Below, in pieces: positions 34,201 through 44,321 of a DNA stretch of 64,000 nucleotides. The notes under the pieces are model-generated. The model ran no database searches. It was not told where the DNA came from and worked only from the letters and a program-made list of their open reading frames with translations. The DNA comes from JACRLW01 sp050181465 (GTDB lineage: Bacteria; Planctomycetota; UBA1135; UBA2386), in contig JBFXDD010000006.1 of assembly GCA_050181465.1 (NCBI GenBank), positions 1-64,000 of the forward strand. The letters are read 5' to 3'. Numbering within the stretch: position 1 is the first letter of the stretch; each line of letters begins with the position of its first letter. The position numbers and the translations under genes are program-made.

Positions 34201-35179
34201 CGGACTGGCCGTGAAACTCGAGATTGTCCGTCGCCGCGACAGCAGCCAGCCATCGATCGAGCTCCGGCTGGAGCCACGGCACCGGGTCGAGGTCGAGGCT
34301 CGCCGTTGACGGACGCCCGCCGCGCCCGCGCAGCACTTCCAAGACTTCCTCGGCGTCCGCCGGCCGTTCGCGCGGCGTCCGCGCGAGCAGGCGCGGCAGC
34401 AGGCGATCGAAGGGGGCGGGCAGACTTCCCGGAGCAACGCCGAGCGCGGCCAGGAAGTCCTCGCGGGGAAACCGCAGGAAGAACGCGTTCGCATTGCGCA
34501 GCGCTTCGGGTCGAAGGGCCGCAAGGAGGGTGGCGCCGAATGAGAACACGTCCGCGCGGGCATCGGGAGCGTGACCGAGGATCAGCTCCGGGGCAGCGAA
34601 GAACGGGGTTCCGCGCGCGCGAGCAGCGTGGTCGCGTTGTGCGAAACCGAAGTCGAGAACGGCGAGCTCCGGCTCGTCGTTCGCTGACGTCGCCACCACG
34701 AGATTGCCCGGTTTGAGATCGAGGTGGAGGACGGAGCGGAGGTGCAAGAACGCGAGGACCTCGCATAGTTGTGCGGCGATCTCGATCGCGAGCTTCGGGT
34801 CGAGTGGGGCGCACTCCGCGAGCGGCACTCCGGGGGCGAACTCGCGGAGGACGAAGGGTCGGCCGTCGGCGAGTCGTCCCACTTCCAGCACGGCCGGAAT
34901 GCGCGGGTGGGCAACCGCCCGCAGGATCGAGGCTTCGGCGAGGTCGGCTCCCTTCGGCAGGATCTTCAGGACGAGATCGGGCCCGCCATCGCGCGGCGTC
35001 ACCAAACGCGTGTCGCCTTCGCCGCCGGTCCAACGATGGCGCTGGCGGAAGCGGGGTGCGAAGTCGGGGAGGTCGGCGAGGTCGTCCACCAGGATCGGGT
35101 GCGGGTCAATCGTCGTGCCGTGACCGGAATGCCGGCAGGTGTGCGGGCGCTGCACAGACGGTGTCAGCAATCCTGGCAT
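31256..35179 (-). CDS. Ser/Thr kinase-TPR-GAF-sigma54 activator-Fis fusion protein
   Basis: A 1307-aa regulator. An STPK domain (about 45-300) has K72, E82, HLDLKPGN (D154, N159), DFG (176-178) and APE (196-198); its glycine loop is weak (TGGEGDT). A long helical repeat region (about 300-800) follows, then GAF (about 811-958). The AAA+ sigma54-interaction domain has Walker A GETGTGKE (1017-1024), the GAFTGA loop (1064-1069) and Walker B 'GTLFLDEVGD'. A Fis-type helix-turn-helix 'GGDKSAAAKLLQISRTALYEKL' ends it. It should activate sigma54 promoters in response to a GAF or repeat-bound signal, with the kinase as input. The ATG at 35179 is chosen; an upstream ATG at 35512 overlaps the divergent gene. 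Confidence 0.92.
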   Translation of the reverse strand: MPGLLTPSVQRPHTCRHSGHGTTIDPHPILVDDLADLPDFAPRFRQRHRWTGGEGDTRLVTPRDGGPDLVLKILPKGADLAEASILRAVAHPRIPAVLEVGRLADGRPFVLREFAPGVPLAECAPLDPKLAIEIAAQLCEVLAFLHLRSVLHLDLKPGNLVVATSANDEPELAVLDFGFAQRDHAARARGTPFFAAPELILGHAPDARADVFSFGATLLAALRPEALRNANAFFLRFPREDFLAALGVAPGSLPAPFDRLLPRLLARTPRERPADAEEVLEVLRGRGGRPSTASLDLDPVPWLQPELDRWLAAVAATDNLEFHGQSAADREAVAFHAACALHGANRLERTATAVHVHRGGSSLAGFELTPPTSAQISTTLARLLNLEAAAARDLTDVLLADGARSAHDVSARLRRLAAAGWITPDGAGWSCPSASVGRKQVLADALRDGGEADERDTDPSTITALASRGNVARAEALARKAIAQRPAEERAIRAALARGLLRAGEPLRALPHTHDTPLLRARALLDAGNLNAAVALVANTTATSGETDVVNERERLLARIDWIRGDFDSGLTRLSGTEAADDLLRAVLLGAAGRGAVAKSTLERAVERIDENEQPYLLAATLIAQSDLLRRGGDRANAKIAVERALQIFRRLGNVHASASAALNLGVLAKDLGDGVEARDQLRRARTLFEHAGDASGTWTATANLGIALLQSGDVDAAIERLDEAIPRLQSLGAGGAAKISRAVRARALVMAGQAEAARAEIDALAAESDQRIQAELALARELLEKPREVPTMNLEPSDGSVSRSVFRTFLNVNRRLAAERDLDRAVQSLLEAAETVTGARASYLLVERAAGLRMEFASRLGSDDQRAFSRSLANKALSARRTMTAEDALGDRDLMNMPSVVDLRVRSALCAPFRATSGVAGALYVEHAGRSGAFGPNEAEMLEALADQAAIAVERMLREEAVDQEATEAARGDVAPRRRAPRGGSAPLLGKSPAMAELRKQIDRYAKSDLAVLVFGETGTGKELVARELHARSARASGPFVSENCSAIPPELMESELFGHTKGAFTGADADRAGLMELASGGTLFLDEVGDMPAPMQTKLLRALQERSIRRVGGRDLIPIDVRLVSATHRDLPALVTAGEFREDLYFRIAAGTIPVPALRERLGDVELLATQFLDRLVREHGRTVRIDDRGMALLRSAPWPGNVRELEHTIERSFLLSDGEVLDLTELPTARSTTSTAAADTPPRDRWPALPLNEAIYRTLHAALRATGGDKSAAAKLLQISRTALYEKLRREEVDRPAPGSFDER

Positions 35180-35302
35180 CGAATGCTCCGGATTCCTACG
35201 GCATGGCCCTTGCCCCGGCGGCCCCTCGAGGTCGGGCCCGGTCGCGAGCCTCGCGATCGGTTCTCCACGGCTACTCTTACCCGTCCCGTCGTCAGTTCCA
35301 CC

Positions 35303-36982
35303 ATGCCAGTGTCTCGAACCTCCCTCGTCAGCCTGACGATCGCCGCTCTCACGAATGCGCTGTTCGGACAGCAAGTGACGTGGGCCGAGGGCGGGTCGCC
35401 GCTGTCTCGCGATGTGCTCACGCTGGCCGAGAGTGCACTCGGTGCCGCGCCGCGAGTTGTCCTGCAAGCGGTCGAATTCCTCCCGATCGAGATCACCTGC
35501 AGGACGGCCCAACAGAGCTTGCGAGACGACGTGGCTCGGCGAGTCGTGCGACAGGGTCTCGCGCGCGTCGTGCTGCCCGACGGCGGCTCACTGTTTCGCT
35601 ACCGCCGCGCACAGGCCGGCCACTACGGATACTTGCATCTGGCGCCGGACGGCACTGCGCGCAGCGTGATCGAACTCCCCGCCGGCGGTGGCGCGGATCC
35701 GTTTCTCGGTCGCGTTGCAGTCTCGCCCGATGGACGGTTCGCCACGGTTCCCAATCTCAATGGGGATCGTCACTACATCCTGCGTCTCGACGGCAACGTA
35801 TTCGCTTCGACCGGGACCTCGTCGCGCGTCGTGACGCTCAGCGCCTTTCACGAGGACTGGTCGCACTCGGCGGGGCGGGACGTCTACTGGTTCGTGACCG
35901 ACGACGATCGCGTCTGGCGCTGTGCGTACGCCGACGGCGCGATCCCGATCGACATCACTCCGCCGGGCCCGATCGGCGCCCGCGCCAAGCCTGAATTCGC
36001 GGTCGCGTCCGACGGGAACTCCGCGGTGTTCCTTCGCGGTGCCCGGCCGGACTTCGAGATGTTCCTCACCCGTGCGACCGGTGCATCGATTCGCATTCCG
36101 GTGTCACCGAGCAAGTTCGAAGAGCCGGGTTACCTGCCCGACGTCGACTTCGGTCCGCGCCTTCTGCTCACCGACGATGGAACCTCGCTGCTGTATGTCG
36201 ATGCCGGGATCCGCGACGAAGGATTCGTGCGCGATCTCACCGGTCTGCGCAGCGAGACGCACTGGACCGGCGATCACAACTTCCAGCCGTACATCGGAGT
36301 CATCGTCTTCCCTCACGTGGTCGACGGCGTCTTCTTCGCGGGGATCGGCGATCCGGGCCGGTTCGATCTCTTCGCCGCGAGTGCGGGTGTTCGCTTCACG
36401 TCGAACCTCACGCGCACGGGGTCGATGGCGCCGCCATTCATCGAGGGCAACCTGATCGTGACGGCGAACTCCTCGACTCGAGCCGGCGTGGTGCTGTCGG
36501 CGCTGGCGCCGAGTGCGGGCGGCCCCTCACGCGTTTGGCGCTTCGACGGTGGAAGCCCGACCCCGCTCGGCGGCAACCTCGCGCGGTCGATGGTTCGGGG
36601 CGCCAATGCGGATGGCGGTGCGATCGCGGATTATCTCCTGCCGTCCGCCGCCGGCGATCAGTTGATCGACGGTCAGGACGGGCTCCCGCTCCTCACAGTG
36701 CCGGCAGGCGTGCGCATGACCACCAGCGCCGTCGCTCCAAACGGCGCGTATCGCGTGCTGCTCGCTGACGGCGCCGGCTCGCGCGCTCTCGTGGTCATGT
36801 TGCCGGGAAGTCTGTTGGGGTTCGCCGCGAATGGTGTCGAGGACGTGGCCGTGCAGCGCAGCGGCGGCTTCGTCTTCGAAGGACCCTCTCTCACCATCCT
36901 CGCGACCACCGGATTGCGGGTCCACACGTCCGCGGCGAGCAATCGATTGCTGCTCTCGGGTCAGGGCGTCGACGGGTTCTGA
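35303..36982 (+). CDS. Large secreted beta-propeller-like protein
   Basis: A 559-aa exported protein with a signal peptide ('TSLVSLTIAALTNALFGQQ') and otherwise beta-rich sequence. PD40-like blades are hinted at by 'VAVSPDGRFATVPNLNGDRHYILRLDG', 'FAVASDGNSAVFLRGARPDFEMFLTRA' and 'LLLTDDGTSLLYVDAG'. I recognise no catalytic motif. It starts 123 bp from the divergent kinase-sigma54 gene, so it could be one of that regulator's targets. TACTCT at 35273-35278 is a possible -10, but no -24/-12 sigma54 site was found. The ATG at 35303 begins the signal peptide; upstream in-frame codons belong to the other strand's gene. Confidence 0.65.
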   Translation: MPVSRTSLVSLTIAALTNALFGQQVTWAEGGSPLSRDVLTLAESALGAAPRVVLQAVEFLPIEITCRTAQQSLRDDVARRVVRQGLARVVLPDGGSLFRYRRAQAGHYGYLHLAPDGTARSVIELPAGGGADPFLGRVAVSPDGRFATVPNLNGDRHYILRLDGNVFASTGTSSRVVTLSAFHEDWSHSAGRDVYWFVTDDDRVWRCAYADGAIPIDITPPGPIGARAKPEFAVASDGNSAVFLRGARPDFEMFLTRATGASIRIPVSPSKFEEPGYLPDVDFGPRLLLTDDGTSLLYVDAGIRDEGFVRDLTGLRSETHWTGDHNFQPYIGVIVFPHVVDGVFFAGIGDPGRFDLFAASAGVRFTSNLTRTGSMAPPFIEGNLIVTANSSTRAGVVLSALAPSAGGPSRVWRFDGGSPTPLGGNLARSMVRGANADGGAIADYLLPSAAGDQLIDGQDGLPLLTVPAGVRMTTSAVAPNGAYRVLLADGAGSRALVVMLPGSLLGFAANGVEDVAVQRSGGFVFEGPSLTILATTGLRVHTSAASNRLLLSGQGVDGF

Positions 36983-37028
36983 CTCCAGCGTCTTTTCCCT
37001 GCGCTCTGCTCGGTGCTACCGTGAGCGC

Positions 37029-38126
37029 ATGACGATTCGATCGCGCTGCCTCCTCGCGGTTCTCTCACTCGGTGTCGGACTTGCCGCTCAGCGCGCGCCG
37101 GCACTTCGCCCGGACGACTTCACGATCGAAGTGCAGCTCGATCGTTTGCCCGCCATCTCGCAAGGGCGGACCGGCACCTGCTGGTCGTTCGCGACGACCT
37201 CGTTCTTCGAGTCCGAGGTCGCTCGTCTGCGTGGCGAGCGCGTCGATCTCTCGGAGATGTACGGCGTTTATCAGGCATGGCTCGCCAAGTCCGACACTTT
37301 CGTGAAGCTGCAAGGCAAGGCGCAGCTCTCGCAGGGTGGGCTGAGTCACGACTTGGTGGCGATGGCGCGCCGACACGGTTTGGTGCCGCAATCGGTCTAT
37401 TCCGGATTGCGTGAAGGGCAGGGTGAGTACGACCACGACGAGTTGGAGAAGGTGTTGACCGCGCTCTTGCCGATCTACGCCAAGGCCGAACGGCCGAGCG
37501 ATGCCTGGCGTGAAGCGGTGCGAGGAGTGGTCGATGCCTACCTCGGTCAACCGCCGACGACCTTTGTCGTCGATGGTCGGACGGTCACGCCGCAGCAATA
37601 TGCGCGCGAGACCCTCGGCCTGCCGCTCGACAGCTATGTCGAGTTGATGTCGCTCGAGTCGGAAGGTTTCGGTGCGCGCGCAGAGCTGATGGTCCCGGAC
37701 AACTGGATGCGCGATTCGAACTACTGGAACGTTCCCATCGCGGAGTTGCTGGAGAACATCGATCACGCGTTGCGGGCGGGGATGACTCTGGCGATCGACT
37801 GCGACGTCAGCGAACCGACCAACGATCGCGGTCGTGCGCTCATGCGGCTCTCGCCGCAGATCGAGAAGCGGGAGATCACCGATGACTTCCGGCAGAAGCT
37901 CTTCGATTCGCGCGAGACGACCGACGATCACCTCATGCATATCGTCGGCCGCGCCACCGATCCCGACGGCGGTGTCTGGTACCTGATCAAGAACTCGTGG
38001 GGCAACGACGGTCCGTTCGAGGGCCACCTGATGATGTCGCGCAACTATCTGGCGCTGAAGACCCTCGCGGTGATGGTGCACGTCGACGGTCTCACCGAGG
38101 CGACCCGCAAGCGATTTGGGGGGTGA
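37029..38126 (+). CDS. Secreted C1-family cysteine peptidase (bleomycin hydrolase-like)
   Basis: A 365-aa protein with signal peptide 'CLLAVLSLGVGLAAQ'. The papain-fold active site is complete: Q45 and C51 in SQGRTGTCWSFATT, the histidine in DDHLMHIVG (H301) and N322 in LIKNSWGND. The long insert between Cys and His, and the H-x-M-x-x-x-G pattern, resemble bleomycin hydrolase/PepC aminopeptidases, but those are cytoplasmic whereas this one is exported. It would cleave peptides outside the inner membrane. It is transcribed alone, 46 bp after the propeller gene, with a hairpin right after the stop. Confidence 0.88.
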   Translation: MTIRSRCLLAVLSLGVGLAAQRAPALRPDDFTIEVQLDRLPAISQGRTGTCWSFATTSFFESEVARLRGERVDLSEMYGVYQAWLAKSDTFVKLQGKAQLSQGGLSHDLVAMARRHGLVPQSVYSGLREGQGEYDHDELEKVLTALLPIYAKAERPSDAWREAVRGVVDAYLGQPPTTFVVDGRTVTPQQYARETLGLPLDSYVELMSLESEGFGARAELMVPDNWMRDSNYWNVPIAELLENIDHALRAGMTLAIDCDVSEPTNDRGRALMRLSPQIEKREITDDFRQKLFDSRETTDDHLMHIVGRATDPDGGVWYLIKNSWGNDGPFEGHLMMSRNYLALKTLAVMVHVDGLTEATRKRFGG

Positions 38127-38144
38127 CCTGGGCCGGCGCCCGGG
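38127..38144 (+). terminator. Short GC-rich hairpin after the C1 peptidase gene
   Basis: CCTGGGC (38127-38133) pairs with GCCCGGG (38138-38144), with one G-T wobble, around a 4-nt loop directly after the stop codon. No U-tract follows, so termination is only a suggestion. Confidence 0.35.
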
Positions 38145-38150
38145 TCGGGC

Positions 38151-38156
38151 TATAGT
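38151..38156 (+). promoter_or_regulatory. TATAGT -10-like box for the first DUF1501 operon
   Basis: TATAGT lies 39 bp before the DUF1501 ATG in the short gap after the peptidase gene. No good -35 at 17 bp was found. It is the only plausible promoter position for the three-gene cluster that follows. Confidence 0.3.
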
Positions 38157-38195
38157 CGAGGACGCTCCCTCTCCTCGAACGCTCCCTTCTCGGCC

Positions 38196-39616
<1,421 letters not shown>

Positions 39617-39620
<4 letters not shown>

Positions 39621-41020
39621 TTGCCGTGTGCTCTCTCGGTGCGAGCGCGGTCCTCACGCTCGCCGCGTTCCCTCAAGATCCGCCGAGTTTCTACCGAGAC
39701 GTCCTGCCGGTTCTGCAAGCGAACTGCACGAGCTGTCATCAGCCGGCGAAGAGCAAGGACGACCTCGTCCTCAGCAGTTACGTCGACGTGATGCGCGGCA
39801 AGGGACACGGCGAGGATCGCGAAGTCGTCGTGGTTCCCGGCGATCCTGACGCAAGCCCGCTGATCGAGTCGGTGATCGGCCACGGCGGCGAACCACCAGC
39901 GATGCCGGAGAAGGGCGATCCGTTGAGCGCCGGGAATGTCGACATCTTGCGTCGATGGGTCGCCGACGGCGCGGTCGACGATACACCGCCGGGCGCGACC
40001 CAACCCGTGCGTCCCGATCGACCGCCTCAGTATCGGCTGGCTCCCGTGGTCACGAGCCTCGCCTGGTCGCCGGACGGCGATTGGCTCGCGGTCAACGGTC
40101 GCAGCGAGGTGCTGTTGCACTCGATGCGCGACGAGACCCGGCCGCCGCGGCGGCTCGTCGGTCTTGCCGAGCGCATCGAGTCGATCGCGTTCTCGCCGGA
40201 CGGCTCGCGGCTCGGCGTGGTCGGCGGATCTCCCGGTCGCTTCGGCGAGGTCCAGGTCTGGTCCCTGGCCAGCGACACCCTCGAAGTGTCTCGCGTGGTC
40301 ACACCGGACTGTGTGTTCGGGGTGTCTTGGTCGCCCGACGGTCGGCTGGTCGCGTTCGGCGGAACGGACACTGTGGTGCGGGCGATCGACGCGAGCAGCG
40401 GTGAGCAGGTGTTGTTCCAGGGCGCTCACGACGACTGGGTGCTCGACACCGTGTTCTCACGCGACGGCTCCCATCTCGTCACCGTCAGTCGCGATCGATC
40501 GATGAAGTTGACGAAGGTCGAGTCCCAGCAGTTCATCGACAACATCACGAGCATCACTCCGGGTGCCCTGAAGGGTGGCTTGATCTCGGTCGCGGGTCAT
40601 CCCGAGCGTGACGAGTTGCTCGTCGGCGGTGCGGATGGAACACCGCGCCTCTATCGCACCTTTCGCGAGAAGAAGCGTGTGATCGGCGACGACTTCAATC
40701 TGATCCGTGCCTTCGAGTCGATGCCCGGACGAGTCTTCGCTGTCGCATTCGTCGACCACGGTGCGAAGATCGCGTCGGTCTCGAGTCATGTCGACGGCGG
40801 CGAGGCGCGGGTGTATTCGGCAGGCGAAGTCGCCCCGCTGTGGCGTCACGAGTCGCCGACCGGACTGTATGCGCTTGCGGTGTCACCGGACGGCGCGAAG
40901 GTGGCGATCGCGGGATTCCGCGGGACGGTTGAGGTCCTCGATGCGGCGACCGGCGCGCCTGAGCGCAGCTTCGTCGCGGTGCCGTTGACCGTGGATTCAG
41001 AAGCTGGTGGTGCACGATGA
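39617..41020 (+). CDS. Planctomycete-type cytochrome c domain fused to WD40 propeller
   Basis: A 467-aa exported protein. A short signal peptide ('IAVCSLGASAVLTLAAFPQ') precedes a PSCyt1-like haem domain (about 22-115) with C37-x2-C40-H41 in NCTSCHQPAK and a later methionine-bearing 'PPAMPEKGDP'. A WD40-like propeller follows (from about 125), with 'VTSLAWSPDGDWLAVNG', 'IESIAFSPDGSRLGVVG', 'VFGVSWSPDGRLVAFGG' and 'ALAVSPDGAKVAIAGF'. The fusion suggests haem redox chemistry on a protein scaffold in the periplasm. It overlaps both neighbours by ATGA, so the three genes make equimolar partners of one complex, by inference. Confidence 0.88.
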
Positions 41021-44000
41021 AATCGATCGTTCTCGTCGGACTCGCTGCAATTCTCGCCTCGGTCGGCGATGTCGACCCGCCGCGCCTCGTGCGGGTCGAG
41101 GTCTTTCCGTCGCAGGTCGTGTTGTCGAGTCGCTTTGCTTCGACCCAGCTCGTGTTGACGGGTGTTCGCGAAGACGGTTCGCGGATCGACGTCACCCGCA
41201 TCGCGCGCCGTCTCGACGACGCCGACGCGGTCGAGATGGACGCGCGCGGGCTGGTGCGACCGGTGCAGGACGGCGAGGTGATGTTGCGACTCGCCGTCGA
41301 CGACGTGGAAGTCGCCGTGCCGACCCGAGTGGTCGGTGCGTCGGCGCCGTACGAGCCGGGGTTCGCACGCGATGTGCAGCCGGTGCTCACTCGACTCGGC
41401 TGCAACGCCGGAACGTGTCACGGGTCCGGAAGCGGCAAGAACGGCTTCAAGCTGTCCTTGCGCGGCTATGACGTCGAGACCGATCACGGCGCCCTGACGG
41501 ACGAGCTTGCCGGACGTCGCTTCGACCGCATCGCACCGGAGCAGAGTCTCTTCCTGCTGAAACCGACGGCGAGTGTTCCGCATGAGGGTGGGAAGGTTCT
41601 CGAGCGCGGCAGTCCCGATTGGGAGTTGCTGCGGAGTTGGGTCGCCGGCGGTGTTCGGCTCGATGCGACCGCACCGAAAGTGGCCTCGATCGAGCTGTTT
41701 CCGAAGGATCCGACCATCGGTGAACCGGGTGCCGAGCAACAGTTCGCCGTTGTGGCAACCTATGACGACGGCTCGCAGCGCGATGTGACCGCGCACGCCT
41801 TCGTCGAGACCGGCAACACGGAGGTGGTCGAAGTCGGCACGCGCGGTCTCGTGCGCACGCTCCGCCGCGGCGAGGCCGCGATCCTCGCCCGTTACGAGGG
41901 CCGTTTCGCCGCGACTTCCTTGTTCGTGATGGGGGATCGAAGCGGCTTTCGGTGGCAGAGCGAATCACCGCTGAATTGGATCGACGAGCTCGTCGATGCG
42001 CGGCTCGCGGCGATCAAGACGCTTCCGAGCGGAACTTGCAGCGATGAGGAATTCCTCCGCCGAGCGATGCTCGACTTGACCGGTCAGATCCCGACGATCG
42101 AGGCCATCGATTCGTTCGTGCTGGATCGGCGCGAGTCGCAGCAGAAGCGGCGCGAGTTGGTCGACCGACTGATCGGCAGTCCGGACTTCGTGACGCACTG
42201 GACGAACCGTTGGTGCGACCTGTTGGCGGTGAACTCGAAGTTCCTCGGCGAACAGGGCGCGCGTGCGCTGCGCGATTGGGTGCGCGGCGCCGTCGCCAGC
42301 AACCTGCCGTACGACGAGTTCGTCCGCGCGTTGATCGACAGCAGCGGCTCGACGCTCGATGTGCCGCCCGCGGCGTACTACAAGATCCATCGCGAGCCCG
42401 ACCTCGCGATGGAGAACACCACGCAGCTCTTCATGGGCGTGCGATTCAACTGCAACAAGTGCCACGATCATCCTTTCGAACGGTGGACGCAGCGGGATCA
42501 TTGGCAACTCGCCGCCTACTTCGCAGACGTCACCCGGACCAACGTGCCCGGTTCGAAAGAGATGCCGGGCAGCACGGTGATGAAGGAGGGGCAGAAGCCG
42601 CCGGCCTATGAGGAGCGGATCGGTGACGGCAGCGGCGGGACGGTGAGCGATCCGAACGGTCGTAGCTACGAAGCGCGCGTGCCCTTCGAGTCGGCGATCG
42701 CTGCCCACGCGCTGCCCACGCGTCGTGCCCAGCTCGCCGGCTGGCTCACCGCGAGGGAGAACCCGTACTTCGCGCGCAGCTACGTCAATCGCATCTGGAG
42801 CTACCTGCTCGGAGTCGGCTTGATCGAACCGGTCGACGATCTCCGCGCCGGCAATCCGCCGACCAATCCGGAGCTCCTCGAACGACTCACGGCGGAGTTC
42901 GTGGATTCCGGGTTCGACGTGCGCGCGTTGATGCGCCGCATCTGCACCTCGCGAACCTATCAGCGAAGCGTCGAAGCAAACGAGTGGAACGCCGACGACG
43001 ATACGCACTTCGCGAAGGCGCGCGCGCGGCGCCTGCCTGCGGAGGTGTTGTTCGACGCGCTCTATCGGGCCACCGGCGTGCGCCCGAACCTGCCGGGAGT
43101 TCCGGCGGATACCCGCGCGCGCGATCTGGTCGAGCCCAAGGCGGCGACGGTCGATGGCTTCCTCGACCTGTTCGGACGACCGCCGCGCGAGAGTGCCTGC
43201 GAGTGCGAGCGCAGCGACGGCATGTCGCTCGGCCAGGCGTTGAACCTGGTGAACGGTCCGACGATCGCCGACGCAATCGAGTCCCAAGACGGCGCGATCG
43301 CCGAGATCGTGAAGTGGGAACGCGAGCCCGCGCGGGTGATCGATGCGCTCTACCTGCGCTTCCTCGGTCGTCGCGCGACAGCCGCCGAAGCCGATGCGCT
43401 GCTGCCGAGCTTCGATCCGACTGCGATCGAGAACGTCGGTGCGCTGAGCGATGCGGACGCTGCCTTGCTGGTGCAGAGGCAAAGTGACTGGGAGGCGAAG
43501 CTCGCGGCCGCCATCTGGCAGGTGGTGGAGCCCGGCAATGTGCGTTCGGAGGCAGGAACGCCGCTCGCGGTGCAAGCCGATCGGTCGATTCTGGCTTCGG
43601 GCGATGCTGCCGATCGCGACGTGTATGAGTTCGTGGGGCGAAGCGATCTGGCGGTCGTACGCGGTGTCCGCATCGAGGTCTTGCCGGACCCGAGTCTTCC
43701 GAAGGACGGGCCGGGACGTTCGGACAGCGGCAACTTCGTGCTCGCCGAGCTGACCGGTTCCGTAGTTCCGCTCGCGGACGTCTCGCGCGCGATGCCGCTT
43801 CGGTTCACGTCGGCGACCGCGAACTTCTCGCAGCAGGATTGGCCGGTGGCGGCGTCGATCACTCCCGACGACAAGGGTTGGGGCATCTACCCGCGCAGTC
43901 ACGAGCTGCATCAGGCGGTGTTCGAGTTGGAGAACGACGTCGGCACCCCGGGCGGCAACCTCGTGGTCTTGCGGCTGCGCATGCCGTACGGCGGCAAGCA

Positions 44001-44247
44001 CGTGATCGGCCGCTTCCGCGTGAGTGTGACCGACAGCGAACGACCGATCCGCCACGCCGAGGTGGGAGAGGATGTCGCGCGAGCGATCCGCACGCCGACC
44101 TCGATGCGCAGCGATGCCGAGCGAGCGCTGCTGCATCGGACCTACCTGGAGCGCGATGAGGAGCTCCGCGAGCGCATTCGCCTCGGCGCGGCGCAGGATT
44201 TGGCGTGGGCGCTCGCGACGAGCCCGGCGTTTCTGTTCAACCGCTGA
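41017..44247 (+). CDS. PSCyt/DUF1549-DUF1553 protein with Ig-like (Big) domains
   Basis: A 1076-aa exported protein. After a signal peptide comes a bacterial Ig-like segment (about 25-105). A haem-like CNAGTCHG (C-x4-C-H) lies in a PSCyt domain, then a second Ig-like repeat. DUF1549 ('SPLNWIDELVDARLAAIKTLPS' through 'NCNKCHDHPFERW', C-x2-C-H) and DUF1553 ('TRRAQLAGWLTARENPYFARSYVNRIWSYLLGVGLIEPVDDLRAGNPP', 'LNLVNGPTIADAI') follow. A beta-sandwich is inserted in the last third (about 840-1000). Such proteins are a planctomycete hallmark of unproven function, often proposed to act in polysaccharide or sulfatase-linked metabolism. It is the last gene of the overlapping three-gene set. Confidence 0.92.
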   Translation: MKSIVLVGLAAILASVGDVDPPRLVRVEVFPSQVVLSSRFASTQLVLTGVREDGSRIDVTRIARRLDDADAVEMDARGLVRPVQDGEVMLRLAVDDVEVAVPTRVVGASAPYEPGFARDVQPVLTRLGCNAGTCHGSGSGKNGFKLSLRGYDVETDHGALTDELAGRRFDRIAPEQSLFLLKPTASVPHEGGKVLERGSPDWELLRSWVAGGVRLDATAPKVASIELFPKDPTIGEPGAEQQFAVVATYDDGSQRDVTAHAFVETGNTEVVEVGTRGLVRTLRRGEAAILARYEGRFAATSLFVMGDRSGFRWQSESPLNWIDELVDARLAAIKTLPSGTCSDEEFLRRAMLDLTGQIPTIEAIDSFVLDRRESQQKRRELVDRLIGSPDFVTHWTNRWCDLLAVNSKFLGEQGARALRDWVRGAVASNLPYDEFVRALIDSSGSTLDVPPAAYYKIHREPDLAMENTTQLFMGVRFNCNKCHDHPFERWTQRDHWQLAAYFADVTRTNVPGSKEMPGSTVMKEGQKPPAYEERIGDGSGGTVSDPNGRSYEARVPFESAIAAHALPTRRAQLAGWLTARENPYFARSYVNRIWSYLLGVGLIEPVDDLRAGNPPTNPELLERLTAEFVDSGFDVRALMRRICTSRTYQRSVEANEWNADDDTHFAKARARRLPAEVLFDALYRATGVRPNLPGVPADTRARDLVEPKAATVDGFLDLFGRPPRESACECERSDGMSLGQALNLVNGPTIADAIESQDGAIAEIVKWEREPARVIDALYLRFLGRRATAAEADALLPSFDPTAIENVGALSDADAALLVQRQSDWEAKLAAAIWQVVEPGNVRSEAGTPLAVQADRSILASGDAADRDVYEFVGRSDLAVVRGVRIEVLPDPSLPKDGPGRSDSGNFVLAELTGSVVPLADVSRAMPLRFTSATANFSQQDWPVAASITPDDKGWGIYPRSHELHQAVFELENDVGTPGGNLVVLRLRMPYGGKHVIGRFRVSVTDSERPIRHAEVGEDVARAIRTPTSMRSDAERALLHRTYLERDEELRERIRLGAAQDLAWALATSPAFLFNR

Positions 44248-44321
44248 ATGGACGGCATTCGCGGCCCGTGACTTCGACCACCCGATTGGGAGCGAGTCGC
44301 GGAGCGGTCATCGCCGGGTCG

